The notes beneath the pieces were generated by a model that was not told where the DNA came from, ran no database searches, and saw only the letters and a list, made by a program, of their open reading frames with translations. DNA of 64,000 nt from Candidatus Omnitrophota bacterium (GTDB taxonomy: Bacteria; Omnitrophota; Gorgyraeia; Gygaellales; Profunditerraquicolaceae), in NCBI GenBank assembly GCA_023229385.1, contig JALNZI010000003.1:23844-87843 (forward strand), given 5' to 3'. The position numbers and the translations under genes are program-made. Below, one piece after another: positions 56,364-64,000 of this stretch (within the stretch, counting starts at the first letter, position 1; the number at the start of each line of letters is the position of its first letter).

Positions 56364-56780
56364 TTAATAATTATCATTACTTATATATTGTATATATGTT
56401 CTTAATTGTTTTGGATGTATATTATATTTAGCTAACTTTTCTTTAATTTGGTTATCATCTAGTTCATCAAGTTCTACCACTACACCATCTAGTCCATCAT
56501 TTTCATTTGAAATATCTATTCCAATGATAATTTCTCCAGCTTCTTCACCATCAAAATAACTTCTAATTGTTTCAATTTCTAAACCATCTTTAGATAATTT
56601 ACTATATAATCGATCTTGAACAAAAGCATCTTTATCTGTAGGTTTGTTTAAATTATAACAATCTTCATCAGAAGTATCTATATTAAATAATTTAATACAT
56701 TCATCTGTATTAACTTTTGTTCCTCGTATAACAAAACTGGAACTACTAGAATTACTAACAAATCCATTTCTAATTTTCAT
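56364..56780 (-). CDS. FVSNSSSSSF-motif protein
   Basis: 138 residues, MKIRNGFVSNSSSSSFVIRG. Strongly acidic body (DTSDEDCYNL, DGLDGVVVELDELDDN). One base upstream of the previous member's ATG-adjacent stop. Role unknown. Confidence 0.6.
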   Translation of the reverse strand: MKIRNGFVSNSSSSSFVIRGTKVNTDECIKLFNIDTSDEDCYNLNKPTDKDAFVQDRLYSKLSKDGLEIETIRSYFDGEEAGEIIIGIDISNENDGLDGVVVELDELDDNQIKEKLAKYNIHPKQLRTYIQYISNDNY

Positions 56781-57146
56781 TTAATAACCTCCTTCACCTT
56801 CAATTACGGTAATATTACTATTTGATAAATCTTTAATACCTCGATCAAGTAAAAATTGTTCAATTGGATCTTCATAGTTATCACTACTCATATTTAAAAT
56901 TATAATATTACCATGAGTTTTTAAGTAATTATTAAGTTTAATAAATTCTTCTTTTTGGTTGTCATCATCATAATATCTATCTTTTATGAAATCCCAAAGT
57001 TCATCTTCAGATGTGATTGTTTGTTCTAGATATTTAGATAAATCTGCTTCTATTTCTACTTTAACTTTTAATTTATTTTGATCGATAGCTGCTATAATAA
57101 AACTAGATGATGAACTATTTGATACAAATCCTGTTCTTAATTTCAT
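56781..57146 (-). CDS. FVSNSSSSSF-motif protein
   Basis: 121 residues, MKLRTGFVSNSSSSSFIIAA. Body includes VEIEADLSKYLEQTITSEDE and LKTHGNIIILNMSSDNYEDP. I vaguely recall similar bodies in other phages' hypotheticals. Overlaps the next member's stop by 4 bases. Confidence 0.6.
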   Translation of the reverse strand: MKLRTGFVSNSSSSSFIIAAIDQNKLKVKVEIEADLSKYLEQTITSEDELWDFIKDRYYDDDNQKEEFIKLNNYLKTHGNIIILNMSSDNYEDPIEQFLLDRGIKDLSNSNITVIEGEGGY

Positions 57147-57448
57147 GAATAATGTTCTCCTGCATATACTTTTGCTTTATCTGTTAGATTAAATTCTTTT
57201 TGAAGTTCTTTTTCGTTTTCTAATATTGTTGATATATCTATACATCCATAATCATATTCTGATACATAAGTGTATTTACCTATTCCAAATTTTTCATTGT
57301 TTGTATAATTACTTAAAACAACATAATCTGAATTTAAACAGTCGTTATTAATTTTTTCAACTAATTCTTCTGTTTCATCGCATTCTATTCCAACAATAAT
57401 AAAACTAGATGAGCTAGAGTTACTTACAAATCCGCTACGTATCTTCAT
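57143..57448 (-). CDS. FVSNSSSSSF-motif protein
   Basis: 101 residues, MKIRSGFVSNSSSSSFIIVG, body IECDETEELVEKINNDCLNS. Short, acidic. Abuts the 57449 member. Confidence 0.6.
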   Translation of the reverse strand: MKIRSGFVSNSSSSSFIIVGIECDETEELVEKINNDCLNSDYVVLSNYTNNEKFGIGKYTYVSEYDYGCIDISTILENEKELQKEFNLTDKAKVYAGEHYS

Positions 57449-57880
57449 TTAACCGTTCCTTCCAGCTCCATAGGAGTATTGAAAACTTTGAACTCCAGTA
57501 TTATGTCCTATTCCAAATATAGTTTGTCCTATAGGCTCAAAATCATCACAATCTATATCGTAATTGGTATCACCATCTGGATCTTCTTGAATATCTTCTC
57601 CATAATTAACTTTAATATATTTATCTTCAAATTTAGTTGGATCTATTTTTATTGAAACTTTATTACCATCAAAAGCTTCATTATAAAAACTTTTATCTTT
57701 TTCTCGATAACATCTATCCCAACCTGATTTTTCTATAATTTCTTTTACTGTAAGAATTTCATAATCTATATGATTACTTTTACAATATTCGGTAAATTTA
57801 GTTTCATCTATAAGTTTTCCAATTCCTATAATATAACTAGAACTACTGCTATTACTTACAAAGCCTTGTCTGATTTTCAT
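57449..57880 (-). CDS. FVSNSSSSSF-motif protein
   Basis: 143 residues, MKIRQGFVSNSSSSSYIIGI. Body contains GKLIDETKFTEYCKSNHIDY and a C-terminal GHNTGVQSFQYSYGAGRN. ATG lies in an ATGA overlap with the frameshifted member upstream. Confidence 0.6.
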   Translation of the reverse strand: MKIRQGFVSNSSSSSYIIGIGKLIDETKFTEYCKSNHIDYEILTVKEIIEKSGWDRCYREKDKSFYNEAFDGNKVSIKIDPTKFEDKYIKVNYGEDIQEDPDGDTNYDIDCDDFEPIGQTIFGIGHNTGVQSFQYSYGAGRNG

Positions 57881-58116
57881 ATATAATATCCTTTACTAAT
57901 TATTTCATTTTTAGGTATTTCTTCGTAACACTTTTTATTTTTAAAACTTTCATGTATCCATTTACCTTGCATAAGATATAAATGACCTAAATTAACACAA
58001 ACTGTTACATAATCTTGATCTTTATTATATATAAGAGTATATTGTCCATAATGACAATCTGCTTGGAATGAGATATTATTATTTAATAAAAATTCTAATG
58101 GTTCGTCTTCATTACA
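57877..58116 (-). pseudogene. Displaced C-terminal part of a frameshifted FVSNSSSSSF member
   Basis: The frame encodes CNEDEPLEFLLNNNISFQAD, YGQYTLIYNKDQDYVTVCVN and KCYEEIPKNEIISKGYYI, ending in TGA that overlaps the next ATG (ATGA). It has no start codon but is clearly coding. It begins one frame off from the N-terminal fragment at 58095-58337, where the sequence reads into a stop. One missing base near 58117 explains both. Confidence 0.6.
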
Positions 58117-58337
58117 TAATATCCATAATTATAATTTTTATCTTTATTAGCTATTATAGCATCTGAATTATTTTCTACTTGATCTGGATAATATGCATAA
58201 GTTTCATAGAATCCATAATCTTTTATCTTTTTAACGTCTTCATCTGATAAGATAGTATCATCAAACGTCATTTTATGTTTAACTATAAAACTACTTGAAG
58301 ATGAGTTACTTACAAAACCGTATCGTATTTTACTCAT
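58095..58337 (-). CDS. FVSNSSSSSF-motif protein, N-terminal fragment (frameshifted)
   Basis: Start at 58337, MSKIRYGFVSNSSSSSFIVK, with AAGGTGG upstream; a longer frame to 58370 is in-frame leader, not start. Encodes 80 residues and ends KDKNYNYGYYVMKTNH. The last six residues are out of frame with the continuing coding sequence described at 57877-58116. The start is in a GAGTAA overlap with the upstream stop. Confidence 0.6.
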   Translation of the reverse strand: MSKIRYGFVSNSSSSSFIVKHKMTFDDTILSDEDVKKIKDYGFYETYAYYPDQVENNSDAIIANKDKNYNYGYYVMKTNH

Positions 58338-58797
58338 TATCATTACCACCTTGTATATATGATTTTTCATTAAATATAAAATTATTTAAAGTTTCTTTAT
58401 CTTTGAATATAGATAAATCTCCAATACTTTGATGATCAATATAACCATCGATTATTTTTGTTCCATCATCATCTGAATGTAATATTATACATTTACACTT
58501 AGTTTTTTCTTTTATAAGATCTGATAACATTTTTACAAGATCGTGTCTTTTAGCATATAAAGCTTGCATGTATGACCACATTATTTTATCTGTCCAAGCA
58601 TGATATGTAGTGTTTTCCCATCCAAATTCATTATGTCCAAAATTAGAGTCAATAGTTATAGTTCTTCCAGAACAATCTGGATAATAAAAATTGGTTTGTA
58701 TATCATTTCGCAAATTAATAGTTTTATTATATTCTTTAGCTATAACTACAAAGTTGCTAGATGAGCTGTTACTCACAAATCCATTACGTACTTTCAT
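58330..58797 (-). CDS. FVSNSSSSSF-motif protein, FGHNEFGWE family
   Basis: 155 residues, MKVRNGFVSNSSSSNFVVIA (one S to N). The body FGHNEFGWENTTYHAWTDKI and YIDHQSIGDL matches a hypothetical family I recall in other large phages, again with this N-terminal motif. Ends YIQGGNDNE. Confidence 0.6.
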   Translation of the reverse strand: MKVRNGFVSNSSSSNFVVIAKEYNKTINLRNDIQTNFYYPDCSGRTITIDSNFGHNEFGWENTTYHAWTDKIMWSYMQALYAKRHDLVKMLSDLIKEKTKCKCIILHSDDDGTKIIDGYIDHQSIGDLSIFKDKETLNNFIFNEKSYIQGGNDNE

Positions 58798-58800
58798 GTT

Positions 58801-59163
58801 TTACTCCACTATAAATAATTCGAAAGAACTAAGTGCTTCTCCAACTTTAAATCTTTTACCAATACACCAAATATGTAAAAGTTTACTTTTTTTAAGACAA
58901 TCTATGTTCCAACTATATACTGGTCTACTTGTTGGTATACTTCCAGACCATTGGCCATATCCACCAATTCCATTAAGATGTAATACATCACTACATCCAC
59001 TAAGACGTTTAATTGGTAAATTATCTTTTACTGCAATAAAATCCATTGTTGTATAACCACTATCATGAACGCGATTAGTTGGAATTATAATTAAACTATC
59101 AAAAATTCCTATATCTTCATTCCATTCACGTCTAGATATTTCTAGAAGTTCTTTTTTACTCAT
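58801..59163 (-). CDS. Hypothetical protein between array members (motif-less)
   Basis: 120 residues if started at MSKKELLEISRREWNEDIGI, in the GATGAGTAA overlap that this genome uses; the longer frame to 59214 would overlap the upstream gene by 59 bases. Body DSLIIIPTNRVHDSGYTTMD, then GGYGQWSGSIPTSRPVY. I recall the xSLxIxPxxxxHDSGY pattern in phage hypotheticals. No FVSNS motif. Confidence 0.55.
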   Translation of the reverse strand: MSKKELLEISRREWNEDIGIFDSLIIIPTNRVHDSGYTTMDFIAVKDNLPIKRLSGCSDVLHLNGIGGYGQWSGSIPTSRPVYSWNIDCLKKSKLLHIWCIGKRFKVGEALSSFELFIVE

Positions 59164-59815
59164 CAAGTTTATACTTTTTACTTCTACTTTTGGTTCGCTT
59201 CGTAAATTGATCATATTTATCCTTAGAATCTTGATAACGTCGTATATTTAAGCCAGTATATGCTTCAGGAGGTTTATTATTTATTTCAGTAAAAGTTTTA
59301 CCAGTATAACATTGTGGACAACATATTGTATTTTTGTTAAATATATATTTTGGATATTCAAAATGTTTATTACATAATTCCTGATTAGAATTATATGGTA
59401 TGTTATAAACAATTATATCATTATTAAAATTCCAGAAACCAATATTTTCATTAAGATCTAAGTCATCAGTATATATAAAATTATATTTATTAAGTTCGGA
59501 TTTAGTGGTCCAATCTTCATTATTGCAAGTATCTATAAATATATTATTATTTTCTACCCAAATATAAGTATCATAATTACAACTTGGAAATGTTATAGGA
59601 ATTGAATTGGTTATAAAATCTTTATTTGATTTAACTAAGTTATTAAATTTCTTAAGTTGATCTTTTTTATATTGTATATATTGGCGATCGTCTGATAATC
59701 TAGAAGTAATCATTCCAGTAAGCATATCTCTTGTCAGTTGTATTGTATCAGTGTAATCTTTTATTATAAAACTAGAAGAACTACTATTTGATACAAAACC
59801 AGATCTAATTTTCAT
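59156..59815 (-). CDS. FVSNSSSSSF-motif protein, largest member
   Basis: 219 residues, MKIRSGFVSNSSSSSFIIKD. The body is Asn/Asp/Lys-rich with a Cys pair (TICCPQCYTGKTF), a possible zinc site. C-terminal basic segment (KRTKSRSKKYKLDE). Confidence 0.6.
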   Translation of the reverse strand: MKIRSGFVSNSSSSSFIIKDYTDTIQLTRDMLTGMITSRLSDDRQYIQYKKDQLKKFNNLVKSNKDFITNSIPITFPSCNYDTYIWVENNNIFIDTCNNEDWTTKSELNKYNFIYTDDLDLNENIGFWNFNNDIIVYNIPYNSNQELCNKHFEYPKYIFNKNTICCPQCYTGKTFTEINNKPPEAYTGLNIRRYQDSKDKYDQFTKRTKSRSKKYKLDE

Positions 59816-59818
59816 TAA

Positions 59819-60100
59819 TTATCTCCATTCAACTTTATCTTGATCAATTCCAATTAAAGATAAATATTTATACATATCAAAATTATCCATAAACACATAA
59901 CCTTCAACAAAATCATCTGTTACTGTAATATCCCATTGAAAATTAAGATCATCATCGTAACAACCACATTTATATCCAGCTTGTTTATCTATCTCAATAT
60001 GATTCTGTATCTTTATAATTTGAGAGTTTGTTATATTAGAACGACCTATAATAAAGCTACTACTGCTACTATTACTAACGAAACCTATACGAGTCTTCAT
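59819..60100 (-). CDS. FVSNSSSSSF-motif protein, smallest member
   Basis: 93 residues, MKTRIGFVSNSSSSSFIIGR. Body QAGYKCGCYDDDLNFQWDIT. ATG overlaps the stop of the 60097 member (ATGA-like). Confidence 0.6.
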   Translation of the reverse strand: MKTRIGFVSNSSSSSFIIGRSNITNSQIIKIQNHIEIDKQAGYKCGCYDDDLNFQWDITVTDDFVEGYVFMDNFDMYKYLSLIGIDQDKVEWR

Positions 60101-60669
60101 GTATCATTCCTTGAAATTATAGATATAACATTATTTTCTGCTAAATATATTATACATTCTTCTATTGGTGTTTTCCAATGTTGATCTACTGTTATATATA
60201 CAAGTTTATCTTCTTTTATATTTTTTAAAGTATCTAATTCTTTTTGTAATTCATTAATTATATTATTATTATAATCAATATTATTTTTTATAGAAGTAAA
60301 TAAATATTTAATTTCATCATGTTCAACGTCATGTATAATATAATCATAATCTAATTTTGAATTTTTGGTATTTTCTACCATTAATAATATTTCATTTATA
60401 TTTGGAATTTTTAATAGTTCATTATATTTGTTTAATAAATTTTCATCTTTTTTAATTACTTTTTTATATTCTTTTATTTTATTTTTTATTTCTTTAATTT
60501 TATCATTTTGATTTATAAAGATACTTTCTTTTTTATCTTTATTGTATATTTGACATAAATCAGTATATATTTTTATTAAATTTTCTTGTTCTTTAGGAAT
60601 ATTTGATGGAATTCCTAATATAAAAGATGAACTACTACTGTTACTTACAAAACCATGTCTAGTTTTCAT
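60097..60669 (-). CDS. FVSNSSSSSF-motif protein, first of array
   Basis: 190 residues, MKTRHGFVSNSSSSSFILGI. Long helical, Lys/Glu-rich body (IKEIKNKIKEYKKVIKKDEN). Ends ITVDQHWKTPIEECIIYLAE. Overlaps the upstream Cys-rich gene by 11 bases. Confidence 0.6.
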   Translation of the reverse strand: MKTRHGFVSNSSSSSFILGIPSNIPKEQENLIKIYTDLCQIYNKDKKESIFINQNDKIKEIKNKIKEYKKVIKKDENLLNKYNELLKIPNINEILLMVENTKNSKLDYDYIIHDVEHDEIKYLFTSIKNNIDYNNNIINELQKELDTLKNIKEDKLVYITVDQHWKTPIEECIIYLAENNVISIISRNDT

Positions 60670-60874
60670 TTTTTCTTTTATTTTCTATTTCTTCAAATGA
60701 TTTAGGTAATTTTTGTCCAAGATATATAGGAGTTAGTCTTAAAGTTCTTTTATAACTATTGATGTGTTTTTGAGCATCTATAGTGTTTGGACAACTTTTA
60801 CATGGAGTAAGAAATCCTACATTTGGAGCAAAACAATTATGAGAATTTTCTGAATCTGGATGTGTACATTTCAT
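60659..60874 (-). CDS. Cys-rich small protein
   Basis: 71 residues, MKCTHPDSENSHNCFAPNVG then FLTPCKSCPNTIDAQKHINS. Five Cys and two His suggest zinc. Sits directly upstream of the array. Not recognised. Confidence 0.5.
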   Translation of the reverse strand: MKCTHPDSENSHNCFAPNVGFLTPCKSCPNTIDAQKHINSYKRTLRLTPIYLGQKLPKSFEEIENKRKNEN

Positions 60875-61048
60875 TTATACCTCAACATATAATACTTTAT
60901 TTTTTATTTTATAAGAACGTTTTGATTCAACCCAATCTTTAGATTTAAGTTCAGCTGCTTCTTCATAAGATTCAGCTAATCTATAATTCCAAAATCTTTG
61001 TGGTATTTGTGCATTTCCAGATACAAATAACTGTTTAAAATCACTCAT
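60875..61048 (-). CDS. 57-residue hypothetical protein
   Basis: MSDFKQLFVSGNAQIPQRFW, then AEAAELKSKDW-like helix and KIKNKVLYVEV. Abuts the stop of the double-HNH gene and the ATG of the Cys-rich gene. Not recognised. Confidence 0.45.
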   Translation of the reverse strand: MSDFKQLFVSGNAQIPQRFWNYRLAESYEEAAELKSKDWVESKRSYKIKNKVLYVEV

Positions 61049-62026
61049 TTAAACCTCATATAGTGGACAATTACGGTTATTAGCTAAAAGTTTTTTTATT
61101 TTATCTTTATTAAAAATGGTTATTATCTTGCATATTTTTTTTAAGTATTTTTCAGAAAATCCTTGTTTTAATGCAATATTAATTTTTTTATGAATCCATT
61201 GTATATTACTTAATGTATATCCAATAGAATTATCAATTCTATCTAATGATGCTGTTGATAGTTTTTTATATCCAAGTGTTATTGGTAATCCAGTTAAAGC
61301 GCAATATCCTTGTTGTTTCTCGAATTTTTTATATGCATCTTCTATTGTTATTGAAAATTCTAAATTTCTTATTTTTGCTTTTTTTTCAATATCAGACCAT
61401 TGTGTTTTATATAAATTTTTATATCCAGAAAACGATCGATTTTGTTTTATTACTGGTATATTTGTTATTTTATTTTTAATTGGATTAATAATTAAATAGC
61501 AAAAATATAAAAATATATCATTAGATAGATTTAATTTCATTTTATTAATATCTTTATGTATCCATCTAATATTATCTAGATTATATGATTTTGATGAATC
61601 TATTCTATCTAGTGATGCCGTTTTATTTTTATTTCTATAATCTCCAAGGTTTATTGGTAATCCTGATAGAATACATTTATGATTTTGTTTATATAATAAA
61701 TCTACTGCTTGTTCTATAGATATGTTAAATTTTATTTTTCTTGTTTTTGCGTTATTTTTAATACCAATCCATGTTCTTGCTGATAATTCTTTATATCCTT
61801 TAAAACGATAATTATCTTTTCCTTTTTTATATTGATAGAATAAACATCCACAAGAATAGGTGTGAAATAAATAAGAATATGGTTTTTTTAATAATTTTCC
61901 ACATACGCAATTATATTCAACATACTCATTGAATTTATAATCTATTAGTTTAAATCCTGCTTCTTTAAATTTTAATTTGTATTTATTTAATGTTTTTAAA
62001 TGTTGTTTTTTATTAGATTTATTCAT
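61049..62026 (-). CDS. Double-domain HNH homing endonuclease
   Basis: 325 residues from the AAGGAG-preceded ATG at 62026; a longer frame to 62068 is unlikely. Two parallel HNH blocks: CILSGLPINLG ... TASLDRIDSSKSYNLDNIRW and CALTGLPITLG ... TASLDRIDNSIGYTLSNIQW, each preceded by a GYKxLxxxxW...AKxRxxxF unit. The N-terminus has Cys pairs (NCVCGKLL, YSCGCLF), probably a zinc module. Free-standing. Possibly mobile, having arisen by internal duplication. Confidence 0.8.
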   Translation of the reverse strand: MNKSNKKQHLKTLNKYKLKFKEAGFKLIDYKFNEYVEYNCVCGKLLKKPYSYLFHTYSCGCLFYQYKKGKDNYRFKGYKELSARTWIGIKNNAKTRKIKFNISIEQAVDLLYKQNHKCILSGLPINLGDYRNKNKTASLDRIDSSKSYNLDNIRWIHKDINKMKLNLSNDIFLYFCYLIINPIKNKITNIPVIKQNRSFSGYKNLYKTQWSDIEKKAKIRNLEFSITIEDAYKKFEKQQGYCALTGLPITLGYKKLSTASLDRIDNSIGYTLSNIQWIHKKINIALKQGFSEKYLKKICKIITIFNKDKIKKLLANNRNCPLYEV

Positions 62027-62041
62027 ATTATATACTCCTTT

Positions 62042-62068
62042 ATTATAGTATAGGAATATATAACACAA
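62042..62068 (-). promoter_or_regulatory. Possible promoter before the HNH gene
   Basis: Minus strand TTGTGT (62068-62063), 15 bp, TATAAT (62047-62042), followed by AAAGGAG and ATG 62026. The -10 is perfect but the spacer is short. Low confidence. Confidence 0.3.
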
Positions 62069-62086
62069 ATAGCTTTTAAAAAAACA

Positions 62087-63169
62087 TTAATCAGGATCTA
62101 TATCAAAAGTTATACATTTTCTACAGCCTGTGGAATAACATGAGTCTAGAGATAGTTTTCTATATTTATTTAGTTTTTCATTTAACCATACATCTTTTAC
62201 AAAATTATTACAGTTTAATACATCTAATCCTGTTTCCCATTCACCTTCTCCTTCAGTGAATGAACATGGAAAATAAAAACCATCAACGTTAATATATGAT
62301 GAAAATAATCCAAAACTTTCACAACTTTCAATAGATTCAGAAATTGTTTTAACTTTTTCTCTAGACATTTCTGATTGTTGTAGATAAAGTTCTAGATTTC
62401 TAGCATGACAGGAATCCATGCCTAGTGGAATATTATTACTTAAACAATATTCAAATAGTTTATTATAATCGTTTTGAGATAAATTTGTAAAGTGATCTTT
62501 AGCTTTACCGCGTGGTTTAAGTTTAAGTAGCACTACAGCATTAAGTTTTTCTAATCTTTTATCATTTTGAATATCTTTTAAAACTTCATATACAAAATTA
62601 ATATTTTCATTCATTACTGTTAAATGTATATTTGTCTGTTTAATATCATTATTTATAAATTTTTGAACTGTGTTATAACACATATTTTTATCATATTCAT
62701 AAGCTGATACAGCAACAGCACCTATATATTTACATGATTCTTTAATAATTTCATCATCTGCATCAAATCCAGATAATGTAAAATTTGGTATAATCCCATG
62801 TTCTCTAGTATATTTTAAAATTTTTATAAAATCTGGATGACTTTTAATTCCTGTTATACCATAAGCTATTTGACATAAAATACTATTATCAAATTTATGA
62901 AATATTTTTTTAAACATTTCAAAATCTACTAATTTAATATCATCAACTTTTGAATCTTTATAACAAAATTTACATTTATTAGCATTAATACATCCATTTA
63001 CGACCAGCTCCCAGTCCAAAATTTCTGGTCCGTAAAGAGAATATAAAGGATCATCTTCTTCAGTTTTACCCCAACGTTCAAAGTATCCAGTATGTTTATT
63101 AAAGTTAAAATTATAATCATCACTTCTAAATAATTTAAAATCTTTTGTATCTTTAATCATTGGTCTCAT
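62087..63169 (-). CDS. Radical SAM protein with CX5CX2C cluster motif
   Basis: 360 residues. VVNGCINANKCKFCYKD puts Cys at 60, 66 and 69, i.e. CX5CX2C, not the standard CX3CX2C. The C-terminal part has CESFGLFSSYINVDGFYFPC and CYSTGCRKC, SPASM-like auxiliary cysteines. The family acts on peptides or other substrates. It is close to the FVSNSSSSSF array, so a peptide modification there is a hypothesis only. Not in an operon with clear sugar genes. Confidence 0.7.
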   Translation of the reverse strand: MRPMIKDTKDFKLFRSDDYNFNFNKHTGYFERWGKTEEDDPLYSLYGPEILDWELVVNGCINANKCKFCYKDSKVDDIKLVDFEMFKKIFHKFDNSILCQIAYGITGIKSHPDFIKILKYTREHGIIPNFTLSGFDADDEIIKESCKYIGAVAVSAYEYDKNMCYNTVQKFINNDIKQTNIHLTVMNENINFVYEVLKDIQNDKRLEKLNAVVLLKLKPRGKAKDHFTNLSQNDYNKLFEYCLSNNIPLGMDSCHARNLELYLQQSEMSREKVKTISESIESCESFGLFSSYINVDGFYFPCSFTEGEGEWETGLDVLNCNNFVKDVWLNEKLNKYRKLSLDSCYSTGCRKCITFDIDPD

Positions 63170-63189
63170 AAGTTGATCCTTAAGTTAGG

Positions 63190-63492
63190 TTAAATACATC
63201 CACCACAACATCCATATCGTATATTATCGTTTACCAGTTCTAATGCTCTTTGTTTGAGATTTTCAGGAAAGTTACTTGGATAATTACTTATATTCCAAGA
63301 TCCTTCATGAGAATTATAATCAGAATCTATATATCCGCCAGAAGATAAACTATATGCTTCAAAAGTATAAATAATATTATTTATTCTTAATACTAATGTT
63401 CCAGAACATAAGTTTGGATAACTCCCATCATAACTAATTACATCATCTGGTAATTGTTCTATTGGTTCTGCACGTTCTCTTAAATTAATCAT
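63190..63492 (-). CDS. Small hypothetical protein with CCGGC tail
   Basis: 100 residues, MINLRERAEPIEQLPDDVIS, then YPNLCSGTLVLRINNIIYTF and IRYGCCGGCI. Three Cys near the end. Start resembles the 35858 product (MSINLRDRA). An AAGGAAGTTT site precedes the ATG. Unknown role; the Cys-rich tail is tempting as a radical SAM substrate but that is speculation. Confidence 0.5.
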   Translation of the reverse strand: MINLRERAEPIEQLPDDVISYDGSYPNLCSGTLVLRINNIIYTFEAYSLSSGGYIDSDYNSHEGSWNISNYPSNFPENLKQRALELVNDNIRYGCCGGCI

Positions 63493-63500
63493 AAACTTCC

Positions 63501-64000
63501 TTAATGATTAGAAATTCGTATATGTTCTATATTTTTAAATACATTACCATGTTCCATTGTACAACCAGTATGATTATCATCAGCATATTCAACTATATAA
63601 ATGAAATTCTTTTTATTATCTTTAATAAAAGCTTTAGCATCTAACGCACCAAGTTCTTTTTCTAAAATATTTTGTTGGTCCCAATATTTAAATGATTCTT
63701 TACGTTTATTTTCTAATTGTTTATATTCTTTATGATTTTCAAGATATTGTTTTTTATTTTTTGACCAAGTATCATAAGTATCTATTTCTTTTTTTGTATA
63801 TTTCTTTTTAGTAATGCTATTAATTCCATTAGAATAAGCATATTTTGGTTCTGGATTTTTTGTTTTCCATTCTCTTTCAATTTTCCATTGAGCTTCTTGA
63901 ATTTTGTTAGATTCTATTTCATGTTCAATTACAAGATCTCGATATTTAAAAAGTAATTCCTGATCAAGTCCCCAATATTTTGTATGTTGTTCATACCATT
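63501..64000 (-). CDS. 5'-truncated gene, helical charged protein
   Basis: Frame open to the window end and running to TAA at 63503-63501 (about 166 residues visible). Long charged helices (QEAQWKIEREWKTKN, then KKQYLEN, KEYKQLENKRKESF), then FIYIVEYADDNHTGCTMEHG. No motif recognised. The start lies outside the window. Confidence 0.5.
   Translation of the reverse strand, partial: WYEQHTKYWGLDQELLFKYRDLVIEHEIESNKIQEAQWKIEREWKTKNPEPKYAYSNGINSITKKKYTKKEIDTYDTWSKNKKQYLENHKEYKQLENKRKESFKYWDQQNILEKELGALDAKAFIKDNKKNFIYIVEYADDNHTGCTMEHGNVFKNIEHIRISNH

Noticed and set aside
58801..59214. Longer start MINLRSEPKV for the 58801 gene
   Set aside because: It would overlap the upstream motif gene by 59 bases; the internal ATG at 59163 fits the GATGAGTAA overlap style used in the genome.
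61049..62068. Upstream start MCYIFLYYNK for the HNH gene
   Set aside because: The ATG at 62026 has AAGGAG at good spacing, while the upstream stretch lies over a possible promoter.

Overview
The window is part of the genome of a large tailed double-stranded DNA bacteriophage (Caudoviricetes). It is very AT-rich, has almost no intergenic space and mostly ATGA- or TAATG-type gene overlaps. It carries tRNA genes, homing endonucleases, a T7-type primase-helicase, a phage sigma factor, a Rad52-like annealing protein with a RecB/Cas4-like nuclease, and a long tail or appendage module. The host cannot be named from the sequence. The phage carries many sugar-related genes, so it probably decorates itself or remodels surface glycans.

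Layout. (1) 1-24576, plus strand: a virion or adhesion module. It opens with the end of a beta-helix-like protein and a 1660-residue protein whose three long stalks have serine at every second residue. About fourteen beta-rich, very Asn/Ile/Tyr-rich structural proteins follow, some with PKD-like or Ig-like domains. (2) 24562-28781, minus strand: a ClpP-like protease, a GroES-like co-chaperonin, a GT-B glycosyltransferase and a WecB-like UDP-GlcNAc 2-epimerase. (3) 28800-29227: two tRNA genes. (4) 29236-42746, minus: a glycan or methyl-transfer island with a radical SAM/SPASM protein, FkbM-type methyltransferases, a short DegT-type aminotransferase, a GNAT protein, at least six glycosyltransferases of different folds and many tiny zinc-ribbon proteins, several under 60 residues. 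(5) 42747-43778: a td-like group I intron with an HNH endonuclease frame, inserted at the very start of a glycosyltransferase gene. (6) 43773-50659: replication genes (primase-helicase, a frameshifted metallophosphoesterase, a possible ThyX-like protein) and tRNA-Asn with a terminator. (7) 50666-55661: Rad52-like protein, GIY-YIG endonuclease, Cas4-like nuclease (the only plus-strand gene here), a PD-(D/E)XK-like protein and a sigma-70 family factor. Three promoters of identical architecture (TTGACT, 17 bp, TATATT) lie here, each with a dyad over the -10 box. (8) 55674-60669: a tandem array of eleven proteins sharing only an N-terminal motif of about 18 residues (MKIRxGFVSNSSSSSFII), plus a twelfth copy at 49969-50313. 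(9) 60659-64000: small proteins, a double-HNH endonuclease, a second radical SAM protein and a gene cut by the window end.

The strongest candidate for an undescribed system is the FVSNSSSSSF array. Twelve otherwise unrelated proteins keep one leader-like N-terminus, and their serine codons have been reshuffled between TCN and AGY, so selection acts on the peptide. Other notable points are the group I intron, an SD-sequestering palindrome at the sigma-operon promoter, an AUA-start family member, two single-base frameshifts and three unusual tRNA genes.
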